The notes beneath the pieces were generated by a model. The model was not told the DNA's origin. It was given only the letters and a program-made list of their open reading frames with translations, and searched no databases. The translations under genes were made by a program, and so were the position numbers. Below, piece by piece: positions 9,235 to 15,964 of a stretch of DNA of 43,603 bases. Source of the stretch: JBDRKN01 sp043813955. GTDB lineage: Bacteria > Patescibacteriota > Patescibacteriia > Patescibacteriales > Patescibacteriaceae. Position 1 is the first letter of the stretch; every line of letters begins with the position of its first letter. Location of the stretch: the NCBI GenBank assembly GCA_043813955.1, contig JBDRKN010000019.1, forward strand, positions 1 through 43,603. The letters run 5' to 3'.

Positions 9235-10149
9235 ATGAATTTATTTGGAAAAAATCAAAAAGATCAGCTTAAGCATAAATTATCCAAGCATCAAGGCACT
9301 GAAGGCATGAGCACCAAGCATTTGGATTTTGGTTTGTGGTACATACAGCACCGCAAGCATTTTTTTATAGGAATCATTGTTATTCTATTTATTGTTTCTT
9401 TCTATCTCTGGGGCTTTTCTTTATATTATTTTGGAGATTACATACTGCGAGGCATGACAGCGCAGAGAGAAGCTCTGATTGGCTTAACCCAGGGAGGCAT
9501 AGTGCATCAGGATACTGACTATGCCCAAAATGTAAAGCAGCAGTTTATTAAAATAATTCCATTAAGCAATAGCCTCTATGATTTAGTCGGGTCTATTACC
9601 AATGCTAATGAAGATTTATGGATAGAGTTTGATTATTATTACACAGTTAACAATGAGAAAACTGAAATGCAGCATGGGTTTGTTTTTCCAGAGGAAAACA
9701 AGTTTTTACTGTCATTAAACCAGCGATTGTCTGGACAGCCGCTTTCTGCCAATCTTGCTATAGAAAATATACAATGGCGCCGTATTAACGCACATAAAAT
9801 TTCTGATTGGCCGAGTTATAAGCTGGAGTATCTTAATTTTATTGTCAAAGACAAAAGCTTTATTGATTCAGAGCAAAGCGGTTTAACAGAGAATTTAAAA
9901 CTTAACAGGCTAAGCTTTTTAATCAATAACCAGACTGCTTACAGCTATTATGAAGCCCCTCTTAATATAGTTATCTATGACCGCGATAATGTAGTGGCTG
10001 CAACAAGATATTTGTTGAATAATTTTGAATCAAGAGAAAAGAGGATTGTGGAAATAAGCTTGCTCGGGCATATACCAAGAGCAACCAGGCTTGATATTAT
10101 GCTAGATATTAATATTTTAGACGAATCAGTCTTTATGCCCATACAATAA
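9235..10149 (+). CDS. Single-span membrane protein, unknown function, 304 aa
   Basis: I do not recognise a named family. The first about 40 residues are polar and basic (GKNQKDQLKHKLSKHQG). A hydrophobic helix follows at about residues 42-62 (FIGIIVILFIVSFYLWGFSL), and the rest is predicted outside with alternating hydrophobic and polar stretches that suggest a beta-sandwich. It starts 3 bp after the DUF3160 gene, a strong sign of an operon. No cysteines or catalytic motif stand out. A role as partner or anchor for the upstream protein is inference from spacing and shared topology only. Confidence 0.75.
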   Translation: MNLFGKNQKDQLKHKLSKHQGTEGMSTKHLDFGLWYIQHRKHFFIGIIVILFIVSFYLWGFSLYYFGDYILRGMTAQREALIGLTQGGIVHQDTDYAQNVKQQFIKIIPLSNSLYDLVGSITNANEDLWIEFDYYYTVNNEKTEMQHGFVFPEENKFLLSLNQRLSGQPLSANLAIENIQWRRINAHKISDWPSYKLEYLNFIVKDKSFIDSEQSGLTENLKLNRLSFLINNQTAYSYYEAPLNIVIYDRDNVVAATRYLLNNFESREKRIVEISLLGHIPRATRLDIMLDINILDESVFMPIQ

Positions 10150-10237
10150 TAAGGTTTTTTTAATGTTAGCGGGTAGCTTTACTTTTGTTGTTTTATGAAT
10201 TAAAGTATGGTATGTTTAATATAGAGAAAGGGGACGT

Positions 10238-10609
10238 ATGAGTAAGCAATTAAATACAAAAAAAAGTGGAATAGCTAGAACTATGATTTACCCAATAAAA
10301 CATGGCTACAAAGCTGTTTGTTTAGATTTTGATATTATAGAAGAAGCAGATACAAGAGAAGAAGCGGAAAAAGAAATAAGAGATGCAGTAGAAGGATATA
10401 TTATTAATGTTTGTAAAAATAATTTAGATGATAAATTATTAAATAGGCATGCTGATAAAAAGTATTGGGAAATGTATGATCGATATCAAAAGTTATTATT
10501 TGCTAAGAATCAACCAACAGTAAAGCTATCCGCCAACATTAGAAAATCATCATTATTTACTATACCAATTGGAGAACTAATAAATAGCAATGCTTCTTGC
10601 GCAGCTTAA
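10238..10609 (+). CDS. hicB: HicB-like antitoxin, 123 aa
   Basis: Antitoxin-type protein expected to bind and neutralise a HicA RNase. The N-terminal partial RNase-H-like fold of the HicB family is seen in GYKAVCLDFDIIEEADTREE followed by AEKEIRDAVEGYI. The C-terminal part is basic and longer than the minimal domain. GAAAGGGG about 6 bases before the ATG is a clear ribosome-binding site, unusual in this window. An in-frame HicA-like reading frame follows immediately after its TAA (10610-10885). The order hicB then hicA is the same as in the second locus at 22.7-23.2 kb. Confidence 0.78.
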   Translation: MSKQLNTKKSGIARTMIYPIKHGYKAVCLDFDIIEEADTREEAEKEIRDAVEGYIINVCKNNLDDKLLNRHADKKYWEMYDRYQKLLFAKNQPTVKLSANIRKSSLFTIPIGELINSNASCAA

Positions 10610-10885
10610 TATATATCTAGGCTTAATAATTGGAGTTTTCATGATTTAATAAAATTTTTAAAAGATTATAAATTTCAATTTGGCCACATAAGAGGCTCCC
10701 ATTATTTTTATAACGGAAAGATTGGCGGGGAAGACAGAGTGGTGCAAGCTATATTTAGCAAAAAAGAAAAAAAGAGCCAATCATATAAGACAATGAAAAT
10801 GGCTGTTAAAAATTCTAAAATTCCAAAAAAATATTTTGAGGAATGGAAAAATAAAGGAATAGTGCATGAAGAAATTATAGGTTAA
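10610..10885 (+). pseudogene. hicA: HicA-like toxin reading frame without a usable start codon
   Basis: The 91 codons after the hicB stop, in the same frame, encode a HicA-type double-stranded-RNA-binding fold: WSFHDLIKFLKDYKF, then the RGSHYFYNG stretch carrying the family His, then KTMKMAVKNSKIPKKYF. No ATG, GTG or TTG occurs in frame before the key motif. An ATG at 10590 overlapping the end of hicB is in another frame and meets a stop after 19 codons. The gene is therefore disrupted (lost start, indel, or a stop mutation that split a hicB-hicA fusion), or it starts at a rare codon such as the ATA at 10613. The body has no frameshift or stop, so any disruption is recent. Confidence 0.6.
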
Positions 10886-10902
10886 TATTTAATATAAAGA
10901 GG

Positions 10903-10925
10903 GCGCTCTAACAGGGGCGTTTTTT
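10903..10925 (+). terminator. Intrinsic terminator after the hicBA pair
   Basis: CGCTC (10904-10908) pairs with GGGCG (10915-10919, one G-U pair) around a 6-base loop and is followed by six T. Confidence 0.65.
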
Positions 10926-10935
10926 GTTTAGCATT

Positions 10936-11134
10936 TTATTGAAAGTTTCTTTGGCTTGCTAATTCTTTAAGCCATAATTCTAAAATTTCATGAGCTTTTT
11001 TTTTTTGCTTGTTTAAGACTATTTCCAAAAGTTACGCAACCAGGAAAAGCAGGAAAAGAAACATTATATACGCCTTCTTCTGATTTTTCAAAAACTGCTG
11101 GATATTGCGAAATTTTTTGTTTATTTTTTACCAT
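10936..11134 (-). pseudogene. HicB-like antitoxin broken at an A11 run
   Basis: On the minus strand, from the ATG at 11134, the frame reads SQYPAVFEKSEEGVYNVSFP then AFPGCVTFGNSLKQA, a textbook HicB N-domain. It reaches a run of eleven A (plus-strand T at 10996-11006), goes out of frame, and stops at 10980-10982. With ten A the frame would continue KKKAHEILELWLKELASQRN and stop at 10936-10938, completing a normal 65-aa HicB. This is a frameshifted pseudogene, a slippage-controlled gene, or a homopolymer sequencing error. No hicA lies next to it on this strand. It accounts for most of the otherwise gene-free 480 bp between 10886 and 11365. Confidence 0.72.
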
Positions 11135-11224
11135 ATTATTTTGTCATATTTAAAATTATATATAATTTTATTGTAAAAGTCGAGAGTCAGTCCGCAGTTT
11201 TGTATCATTCATTATAAAATGTGT

Positions 11225-11345
11225 TATAATATATTTACAATCACGTGGCAATCTAAAATCTTAGATAGACCCTGCGCCTTTTGCGCAAGGCTGGACAGGA
11301 ATAGAGTAATTTTTGCTCGCCGTGTTTTTAAAAACATTTTTTAAT
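11225..11345 (+). ncRNA. Candidate structured leader RNA upstream of the NYN-domain gene
   Basis: A TATAAT at 11225-11230 would start a leader of about 130 nt. It contains successive perfect or near-perfect hairpins: ATCTAA/TTAGAT (11251-11266, 4-base loop), CCTGCGC/GCGCAAGG (11271-11290, one bulge), GAGT/GCTC (11304-11318), and an AT-only TGTTTTTAAAAACA (11323-11336) followed by six T. The run of stems ending in a terminator-like element resembles a cis-regulatory RNA. I recognise no known riboswitch consensus. Confidence 0.4.
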
Positions 11346-11365
11346 TTAGGAACCATTAAAAATAA

Positions 11366-11875
11366 ATGCTTAGCAAATTCATAAAAGGCAAAGTTTATAT
11401 TTTTATAGATGCGGCAAATAATTTTTATGCCCAACGAACTTTAGGATGGAGAATATCATATTCAAAGTTAATGAAGTATTTTAAAAAAGAATGCGGAGAA
11501 GATGTAAAATGTTTTATTTATACCGCTTACGACGAAAACAGACAAAGCGAACAAAAATTTTTAGATATGCTTGATATTAACGGATATATTTTACGCACTA
11601 AAGCCATTAAAAAGATTCATATTAGCGCTAATCGCGATAAGCATAAGGGCAATCTTGATATGGAGCTTGCTTTTGAAATGGTTGATCATGTAAATAAATA
11701 TGACACAGCAATATTAATGTCAGGGGATAGTGATTTTTCGCTTCCCATTGATAGAATCAAAAAGAAAGGCAAGCGAATTATTGTAATGTCAACAAGGGGT
11801 CGTATTTCTCGGGAACTTTTAGAAAGAGCTAAATATCTTGATTTAAGAAAGTTGAAGAATAAAATATCCCAATAA
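11366..11875 (+). CDS. NYN-domain (LabA/DUF88-type) putative RNase
   Basis: PIN-like nuclease fold of the NYN/LabA family, members of which act on RNA with metal ions. In order: VYIFIDAANNFY (first acidic motif with Asn), KGNLDMELAFEM (second acidic cluster), and ILMSGDSDFSLPIDRIKKKG with the GDSDF acidic motif, then KRIIVMSTRG. These residues match the expected metal-binding site. At 169 aa it is a complete single-domain protein without membrane segments. It is preceded by an unusually long, structured leader and stands alone between terminators, so it is probably its own transcription unit. The substrate is unknown. Confidence 0.85.
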   Translation: MLSKFIKGKVYIFIDAANNFYAQRTLGWRISYSKLMKYFKKECGEDVKCFIYTAYDENRQSEQKFLDMLDINGYILRTKAIKKIHISANRDKHKGNLDMELAFEMVDHVNKYDTAILMSGDSDFSLPIDRIKKKGKRIIVMSTRGRISRELLERAKYLDLRKLKNKISQ

Positions 11876-11884
11876 TTTTTTACT

Positions 11885-11923
11885 AAAAAAATCTGGAGCT
11901 ATTCCCTTGCGGGAATACTCCAG
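11885..11923 (-). terminator. Strong hairpin with T-run on the minus strand
   Basis: CTGGAG-ATTCCC (11893-11906) pairs with GGGAAT-CTCCAG (11911-11923) around TTGC. The T-run that would make it an intrinsic terminator exists only when read leftward (plus-strand A at 11885-11891). It may still stabilise the 3' end of the rightward NYN message. Confidence 0.55.
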
Positions 11924-11940
11924 AGTGCTATCACATTATT

Positions 11941-11968
11941 ATAATAGCAAATCTATATTTTTTGTCAA
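11941..11968 (-). promoter_or_regulatory. Candidate leftward promoter behind the NYN gene
   Basis: On the minus strand, a perfect TTGACA (11963-11968), a 16-base spacer and TATTAT (11941-11946). It would fire into the hairpin at 11893-11923 and yield only a roughly 50-nt RNA. It may be fortuitous. Confidence 0.35.
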
Positions 11969-11981
11969 CCCTGTATAATAA

Positions 11982-12011
11982 TTGACAAACAATACCTGCT
12001 AAGGTTAAATT
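11982..12011 (+). promoter_or_regulatory. Promoter region of rodA
   Basis: A perfect TTGACA at 11982-11987 is followed 18 bases later by TAAATT (12006-12011). An inverted repeat, CCTGCTA (11995-12001) and TAGCAGG (12021-12027) followed by a T run, brackets the -10 region and ends 8 bases before the start codon. It could be an operator or a terminator for upstream transcripts. Confidence 0.5.
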
Positions 12012-12035
12012 AATATTATCTAGCAGGTTTTTATT

Positions 12036-13154
12036 ATGTTAGCCAAACTTATCACCAGCTTGAAAAACATGGACTGGATACTAATGCTGTCTGTTTTTTT
12101 GCTGGTTTGCCTTGGCTTGGTAGAACTATACAGCGTAAGCTCTGGACAGGGAGGAATTGAGCTGCTTAATTTTAAAAAGCAGCTGTTTTTTGTCATGGCC
12201 GGATTTATAATCATGATACTTCTTGTCATGACTGATTATTATTTTTTTTACAGCTATAATAATTATTTTTATTTATTTGGCTTAATTATTTTAACAGCTG
12301 TATTGTTTTTAGGAACTCCTATTCACGGAACTAAGAGCTGGTTTAATGTTTTTGGCTTAGGTTTGCAGCCAGTAGAGCTGGTTAAATTCATTTTAATCAT
12401 ATTCTTAGCCCGTTATTTTTCTGCTGTTTATGTTTCAGCTAATGTTATAAAGCATTTAGTCGCTACTGGTTTTGGCACCCTTATCTTTATAATCCTAGTC
12501 CTTTTGCAACCAGACCTTGGCTCTGCTTTTATTTTACTGATAATCTGGCTTATCATGGTTGCTTTGATTGGCTTGCCTAAGCGCTATCTGCTTGCTATTG
12601 CTACTATATTTTTAATTATTACTGTGATATTCTGGAATTTCTTTTTCAAAGATTATCAAAAAGATAGGATTATATCTTTTATTAGCCCAATAAGCAGTTT
12701 AGAGGAGGACTATCATAAGGACTATAATGTGAATCAGTCAATGATAGCCATAGGAGCCGGAGGATGGCTTGGCAAGGGATTGGGATTTGGCTCGCAGTCT
12801 CAATTGCGATTTCTCCCAGAAGCAAGCACAGACTTTATTTTCGCTGTAGTTGCGGAAGAATTAGGTTTTGTAGGAGTTATTTTAACATTATTATTCTTTG
12901 CAATATTCTTTTACCGTGTTTTAAAACATTTGCCTAATATTAATAATGATTTTGGCATTTTTTTCATTCTTGGAGGCGCGGGCTTGATTTTTATTGAAAT
13001 GTTTATTAACATAGGAATGAATATGGGACTGCTTCCAGTTATTGGCATAGCATTGCCTTTTTTAAGTTATGGCGGCAGCGCCATGATTTCCAACTTAATT
13101 ATTGTGGGAGTAATGCAAAGCATTATTGTCAGATCTAAAATTAAGAATTATTAA
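12036..13154 (+). CDS. rodA: SEDS-family peptidoglycan polymerase, RodA-type
   Basis: Multi-pass membrane glycosyltransferase that polymerises lipid II during wall elongation. Family motifs in order: GTKSWFNVFGLGLQPVELVK, VLLQPDLGSAFILL, SMIAIGAGGWLGKGLGFG, the extracytoplasmic stretch LPEASTDFIFAVVAEELGF, and GLLPVIGIALPFLSYGGSAM. About ten hydrophobic segments and 372 aa fit the family. FtsW is closely related and cannot be fully excluded, but there is no mur/ftsZ cluster nearby, so RodA is preferred. Its partner transpeptidase is not adjacent. It is followed 13 bp later by the bL25 gene. Confidence 0.88.
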   Translation: MLAKLITSLKNMDWILMLSVFLLVCLGLVELYSVSSGQGGIELLNFKKQLFFVMAGFIIMILLVMTDYYFFYSYNNYFYLFGLIILTAVLFLGTPIHGTKSWFNVFGLGLQPVELVKFILIIFLARYFSAVYVSANVIKHLVATGFGTLIFIILVLLQPDLGSAFILLIIWLIMVALIGLPKRYLLAIATIFLIITVIFWNFFFKDYQKDRIISFISPISSLEEDYHKDYNVNQSMIAIGAGGWLGKGLGFGSQSQLRFLPEASTDFIFAVVAEELGFVGVILTLLFFAIFFYRVLKHLPNINNDFGIFFILGGAGLIFIEMFINIGMNMGLLPVIGIALPFLSYGGSAMISNLIIVGVMQSIIVRSKIKNY

Positions 13155-13167
13155 ATAAATAAAAATT

Positions 13168-13863
13168 ATGGGAGAGTATAAATTAACAGCCATGGCCAGG
13201 GAGAAAGGGCTGGCTGACAGCAAAACACATATCAAAGCTGAAGTTTATGGACCTGGCATAGAAAACCAGCATGTTTTGGTTGAGAAGGCCAGTTTTGAAA
13301 AGGTTTTAGCTTCTGCAGGAATATCAAGCTTGATTGACTTAAAAATTAATGGCCAAGAGCCAGTTAAGGTGATTGTAAAAGAAGTGCAGAGAGATCCATT
13401 AAAAGATAATATTATACATATTGATTTTCATAAAATTCAGATGGATAAAAAGATTACTGCCGATGTCGCAATCAATTCAATTGGCAAAGCGCCAGCTGTT
13501 GATGCTTCAGGAGGCATTTTAGTTAAAAGCTTAGATAAATTAACTATTGAATGCCTGCCTGCTGATTTAATTAAGAGTATTGAAATTGATTTAACACAAT
13601 TAGAAGAGCTAGGACAATCAATCAGAGTTGAAGACTTAGGAATTAGCGACAAAGTTACTGTTAAAAATGATCTCCGGGACGTTGTCTTTAGCGTGATAGC
13701 TCCTCGCAAGAGCAAGGCTGAAAAAGCTGCTGAAGCTGAGGCTGAAGCTGCTGCTGAAGTTCCTGCTGAGGGAGAAGAAGCAGAAGGTGAAGCTAAGCCC
13801 GAGGGCGAGGCTGAATCTAAACCTGGTGGAGAGGCCAAGCCGCCTGAAGCCAAGAAGGATTAA
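13168..13863 (+). CDS. rplY: Large-subunit ribosomal protein bL25, long (CTC) form
   Basis: 5S-rRNA-binding ribosomal protein of the general-stress CTC type. The N-terminal L25 domain (about residues 1-95) includes VIVKEVQRDPLKDNIIHIDF, and the C-terminal TL5/CTC beta domain (about 100-185) includes GGILVKSLDKLTIECLP. A low-complexity tail from about residue 190 is rich in Ala, Glu, Gly and Pro and ends PPEAKKD. The usual basic motif of the first domain (Arg-x-Gly-x-x-Pro-Ala-Val-x-Tyr-Gly) is degenerate here (HIKAEVYGPG). The gene closes with a good terminator. Confidence 0.93.
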   Translation: MGEYKLTAMAREKGLADSKTHIKAEVYGPGIENQHVLVEKASFEKVLASAGISSLIDLKINGQEPVKVIVKEVQRDPLKDNIIHIDFHKIQMDKKITADVAINSIGKAPAVDASGGILVKSLDKLTIECLPADLIKSIEIDLTQLEELGQSIRVEDLGISDKVTVKNDLRDVVFSVIAPRKSKAEKAAEAEAEAAAEVPAEGEEAEGEAKPEGEAESKPGGEAKPPEAKKD

Positions 13864-13879
13864 ATTTTAATTACAGCCA

Positions 13880-13911
13880 AGCGATCTAGCCCAGCTAGGT
13901 CGCTTTTATTT
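13880..13911 (+). terminator. Intrinsic terminator after rplY
   Basis: GCGATCTAGC (13881-13890) pairs with GCTAGGTCGC (13894-13903), one G-U pair, 3-base loop, followed by TTTTATTTA. Confidence 0.88.
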
Positions 13912-13985
13912 ACCCCCTCATTACAATGTGCTACAATACAACCGCAATGAGCAAAGCTCATAATTATTAATATAAAAACAACAAT

Positions 13986-15932
13986 ATGAAAACCAACAAA
14001 ACATTAATTACCATTTTAAAGATGTGCATAGTTATACTAATAGTATCAATAATAACTAATATCATAGTAAGAGCAGGTACTCTAACCCCCTCAGCCTCTC
14101 CAGCAGCAACCAGCTATACTCTGACTGATATATACACTAGATTAACAACAAATGCCACAGTTACAGAGGCAAACCATGTTTTCACGCCCTCTGCATCTCC
14201 AGCAGCCTCATTTTACACACTAACCCAGATATATGACTCAATACCTACTATTACAGCAGCTAATGTATTCAATGGCATAGAATATCTAGGAATCACAGGA
14301 ACATTAGATCTAGCCTGCAATGACCCTACATTTAATGGCACGCTCAACAAAGTAGCAACTGCATACGACGGATTAGGAGACGGAACTAACAGATGGTGCA
14401 TGACTGACTCAGGAGACGCTGTAGCAGGGGAAATGCTGTCTGGAAAAAAAGCATGGGTAGACGGAGTAGAAATAACCGGCTCTCTTGCCACCCAAACCCT
14501 GTCTGATCTCAATGATACAGTCGCGGCAGGAAATTACGCAGCTACCACATTATCTACTGTAGATGCTGATTTAGCCACAGCTAATATATTATCTACCAAA
14601 ACAATATTTGGAATAGCAGGAGATTCTAATGTAGTTAATACCTCTACAGGAACAGCAATAGCAGGAGATTTGTTTAATAGCAAAATAGCATGGGTAGACG
14701 GCTCATCTGTCACAGGAACATTAGATCTAGCCTGCAATGACCCTACATTATTCAATGGCACAGACAACAAAGTAGCAACAGCATACGACGGATTAGGAGA
14801 CGGAACTAACAGATGGTGCATAACTAACACAGGAGACGCTGTAGCAGGAGAAATGCTGTCTGGAAAAAAAGCATGGGTAGATGGAGTAGAAATAACCGGC
14901 TCTCTTGCCACCCAAACCCTGTCTGATCTCAATGACACAGTCGCGGCAGGAAACTACGCAGCAACCACATTATCTGCTGTAGATACTGATTTGACTGCTG
15001 CTAATATATTATCAGGCAAAACAATATTTGGAATAGCAGGAGATTCTAATGTAGTTAATACCTCTACAGGAACAGCAATAGCAGGAGATCTGTTTAATAG
15101 CAAAATAGCATGGGTAGACGGCTCATCTGTTGCAGGAACATTAGATCTAGCCTGCAATGACCCTGCATTATTCAATGGCACAGACAACAAAGTAGCAACA
15201 GCATACGACGGAGCAGGAGACGGAACTAACAGATGGTGCATGAGTGATTCTGGAGATGCTACGGTTGGCCAATTACCAACAGGCACAATTGCATGGGTTG
15301 ACGGAGTAGCTATTACTGGCACAGGAACTAAAACACTCTCAGCTGCCAACAGTACAGTCAATGCTGGATATTATGCAGCAACTACCCTAGAAACAGTAGA
15401 TGCTGATTTAGCTGCGGGTAATATTAATTCAGGCACAGTTATATTTGGCGTCACAGGCACTTTATCTGGCGCTTCTCTACATTCTGGCCAAACCACTTCC
15501 TATGGAACAGCTCCAGATGATGCTGATGATGATGGCACAGCCAAGAGCTATACTGATAATGCTAATGATACTGTTACTGACAACCATACTGGCCTAATAT
15601 GGCAAAAATATGACCAGGCAGCAAAAACATGGGAAGATGCCCTATCATATTGCGACACTTTAACTTTAGGAGGCAGCTCTCTTTGGCGGTTGCCTTCAGT
15701 AGTAGAAGGCATTACCATGTTTGACTATGCCTGCGCTGCAACTGGCGGCTCCTGCGCTTATTCTTTTCAAAACAGCGCTTTAGACTGGACTAATACTGGT
15801 GCCTCTAGCTACCTTTGGACTTCTACTACTAGAGCCGACGGTACTACCTACGCTTACTACCTCAACGCTGGCAACGGCAATGTCCCCACCGTTGCTAAGA
15901 CTGGTACGTATCTCGTGAGGTGCGTCCGCTAG
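13986..15932 (+). CDS. Repeat-containing surface protein with Lcl/DUF1566-type C-terminus; candidate DGR variable protein
   Basis: 648 aa. A signal-anchor at about residues 9-29 (ILKMCIVILIVSIITNI) is followed by two Ser/Ala/Pro-rich stretches. Next come three copies of a roughly 140-residue unit (from about residue 105), each containing GTLDLACNDP, GDGTNRWC, KKAWVDG and TIFGIAG. The C-terminal domain from about residue 530 (NHTGLIWQKYD, LWRLPSVVEG, YLWTSTT, YLVRCVR) is of the Lcl_C/DUF1566 type, a C-type-lectin-like fold often used as a DGR target. The last 43 codons (15801-15929) differ in composition from the rest: 37 of 43 end in C or T, and the final bases are GC-rich. This fits a variable region with a mutagenic-homing end. 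A ligand-binding surface role is inference. Confidence 0.8.
   Translation: MKTNKTLITILKMCIVILIVSIITNIIVRAGTLTPSASPAATSYTLTDIYTRLTTNATVTEANHVFTPSASPAASFYTLTQIYDSIPTITAANVFNGIEYLGITGTLDLACNDPTFNGTLNKVATAYDGLGDGTNRWCMTDSGDAVAGEMLSGKKAWVDGVEITGSLATQTLSDLNDTVAAGNYAATTLSTVDADLATANILSTKTIFGIAGDSNVVNTSTGTAIAGDLFNSKIAWVDGSSVTGTLDLACNDPTLFNGTDNKVATAYDGLGDGTNRWCITNTGDAVAGEMLSGKKAWVDGVEITGSLATQTLSDLNDTVAAGNYAATTLSAVDTDLTAANILSGKTIFGIAGDSNVVNTSTGTAIAGDLFNSKIAWVDGSSVAGTLDLACNDPALFNGTDNKVATAYDGAGDGTNRWCMSDSGDATVGQLPTGTIAWVDGVAITGTGTKTLSAANSTVNAGYYAATTLETVDADLAAGNINSGTVIFGVTGTLSGASLHSGQTTSYGTAPDDADDDGTAKSYTDNANDTVTDNHTGLIWQKYDQAAKTWEDALSYCDTLTLGGSSLWRLPSVVEGITMFDYACAATGGSCAYSFQNSALDWTNTGASSYLWTSTTRADGTTYAYYLNAGNGNVPTVAKTGTYLVRCVR
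14298..15455 (+). repeat. Three tandem ~420-bp repeats inside the surface-protein gene
   Basis: Units begin at 14298, 14715 and 15135 (GGAACATTAGATCTAGCCTG), a period of 417-420 bp or about 140 codons. Units 1 and 2 are nearly identical in DNA. Unit 3 diverges after about 100 bp and is shortened to end near 15455. The antisense open frames across this region are by-products of the repeat. Confidence 0.93.
15801..15932 (+). other. Candidate DGR variable region (VR) with mutagenic-homing end
   Basis: This is the 3' end of the surface-protein gene. Many codons are of the NNY type (TAC, ACT, GAC, GGT, GCT, AAC), as expected when Asn AAC codons of a template repeat are randomised at adenines. The tail reading YLVRCVR, with GC-rich bases GTGAGGTGCGTCCGC, resembles the invariant end of known Patescibacteria VRs. 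No matching template repeat or reverse transcriptase is visible in this window. Confidence 0.6.
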
Positions 15933-15964
15933 CTATTTTAATAATTAATAATTAAATTAAACTC

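Noticed and set aside
11271..11340. SRP RNA, RNase P RNA or tmRNA in the structured leader
   Set aside because: None of the conserved sequences of those RNAs is present, and the element is too short.
13437..13853. Antisense open frame of 138 codons over the bL25 gene
   Set aside because: Produced by the Ala/Glu-rich tail of bL25 read backwards (Ser/Ala/Pro-rich). The bL25 frame is a clear family match.
14213..15361. Three long antisense open frames across the repeat gene
   Set aside because: They are mirror frames of the three repeats, with the same peptide recurring each time and no start signals. The sense frame has a signal segment and recognisable domain.
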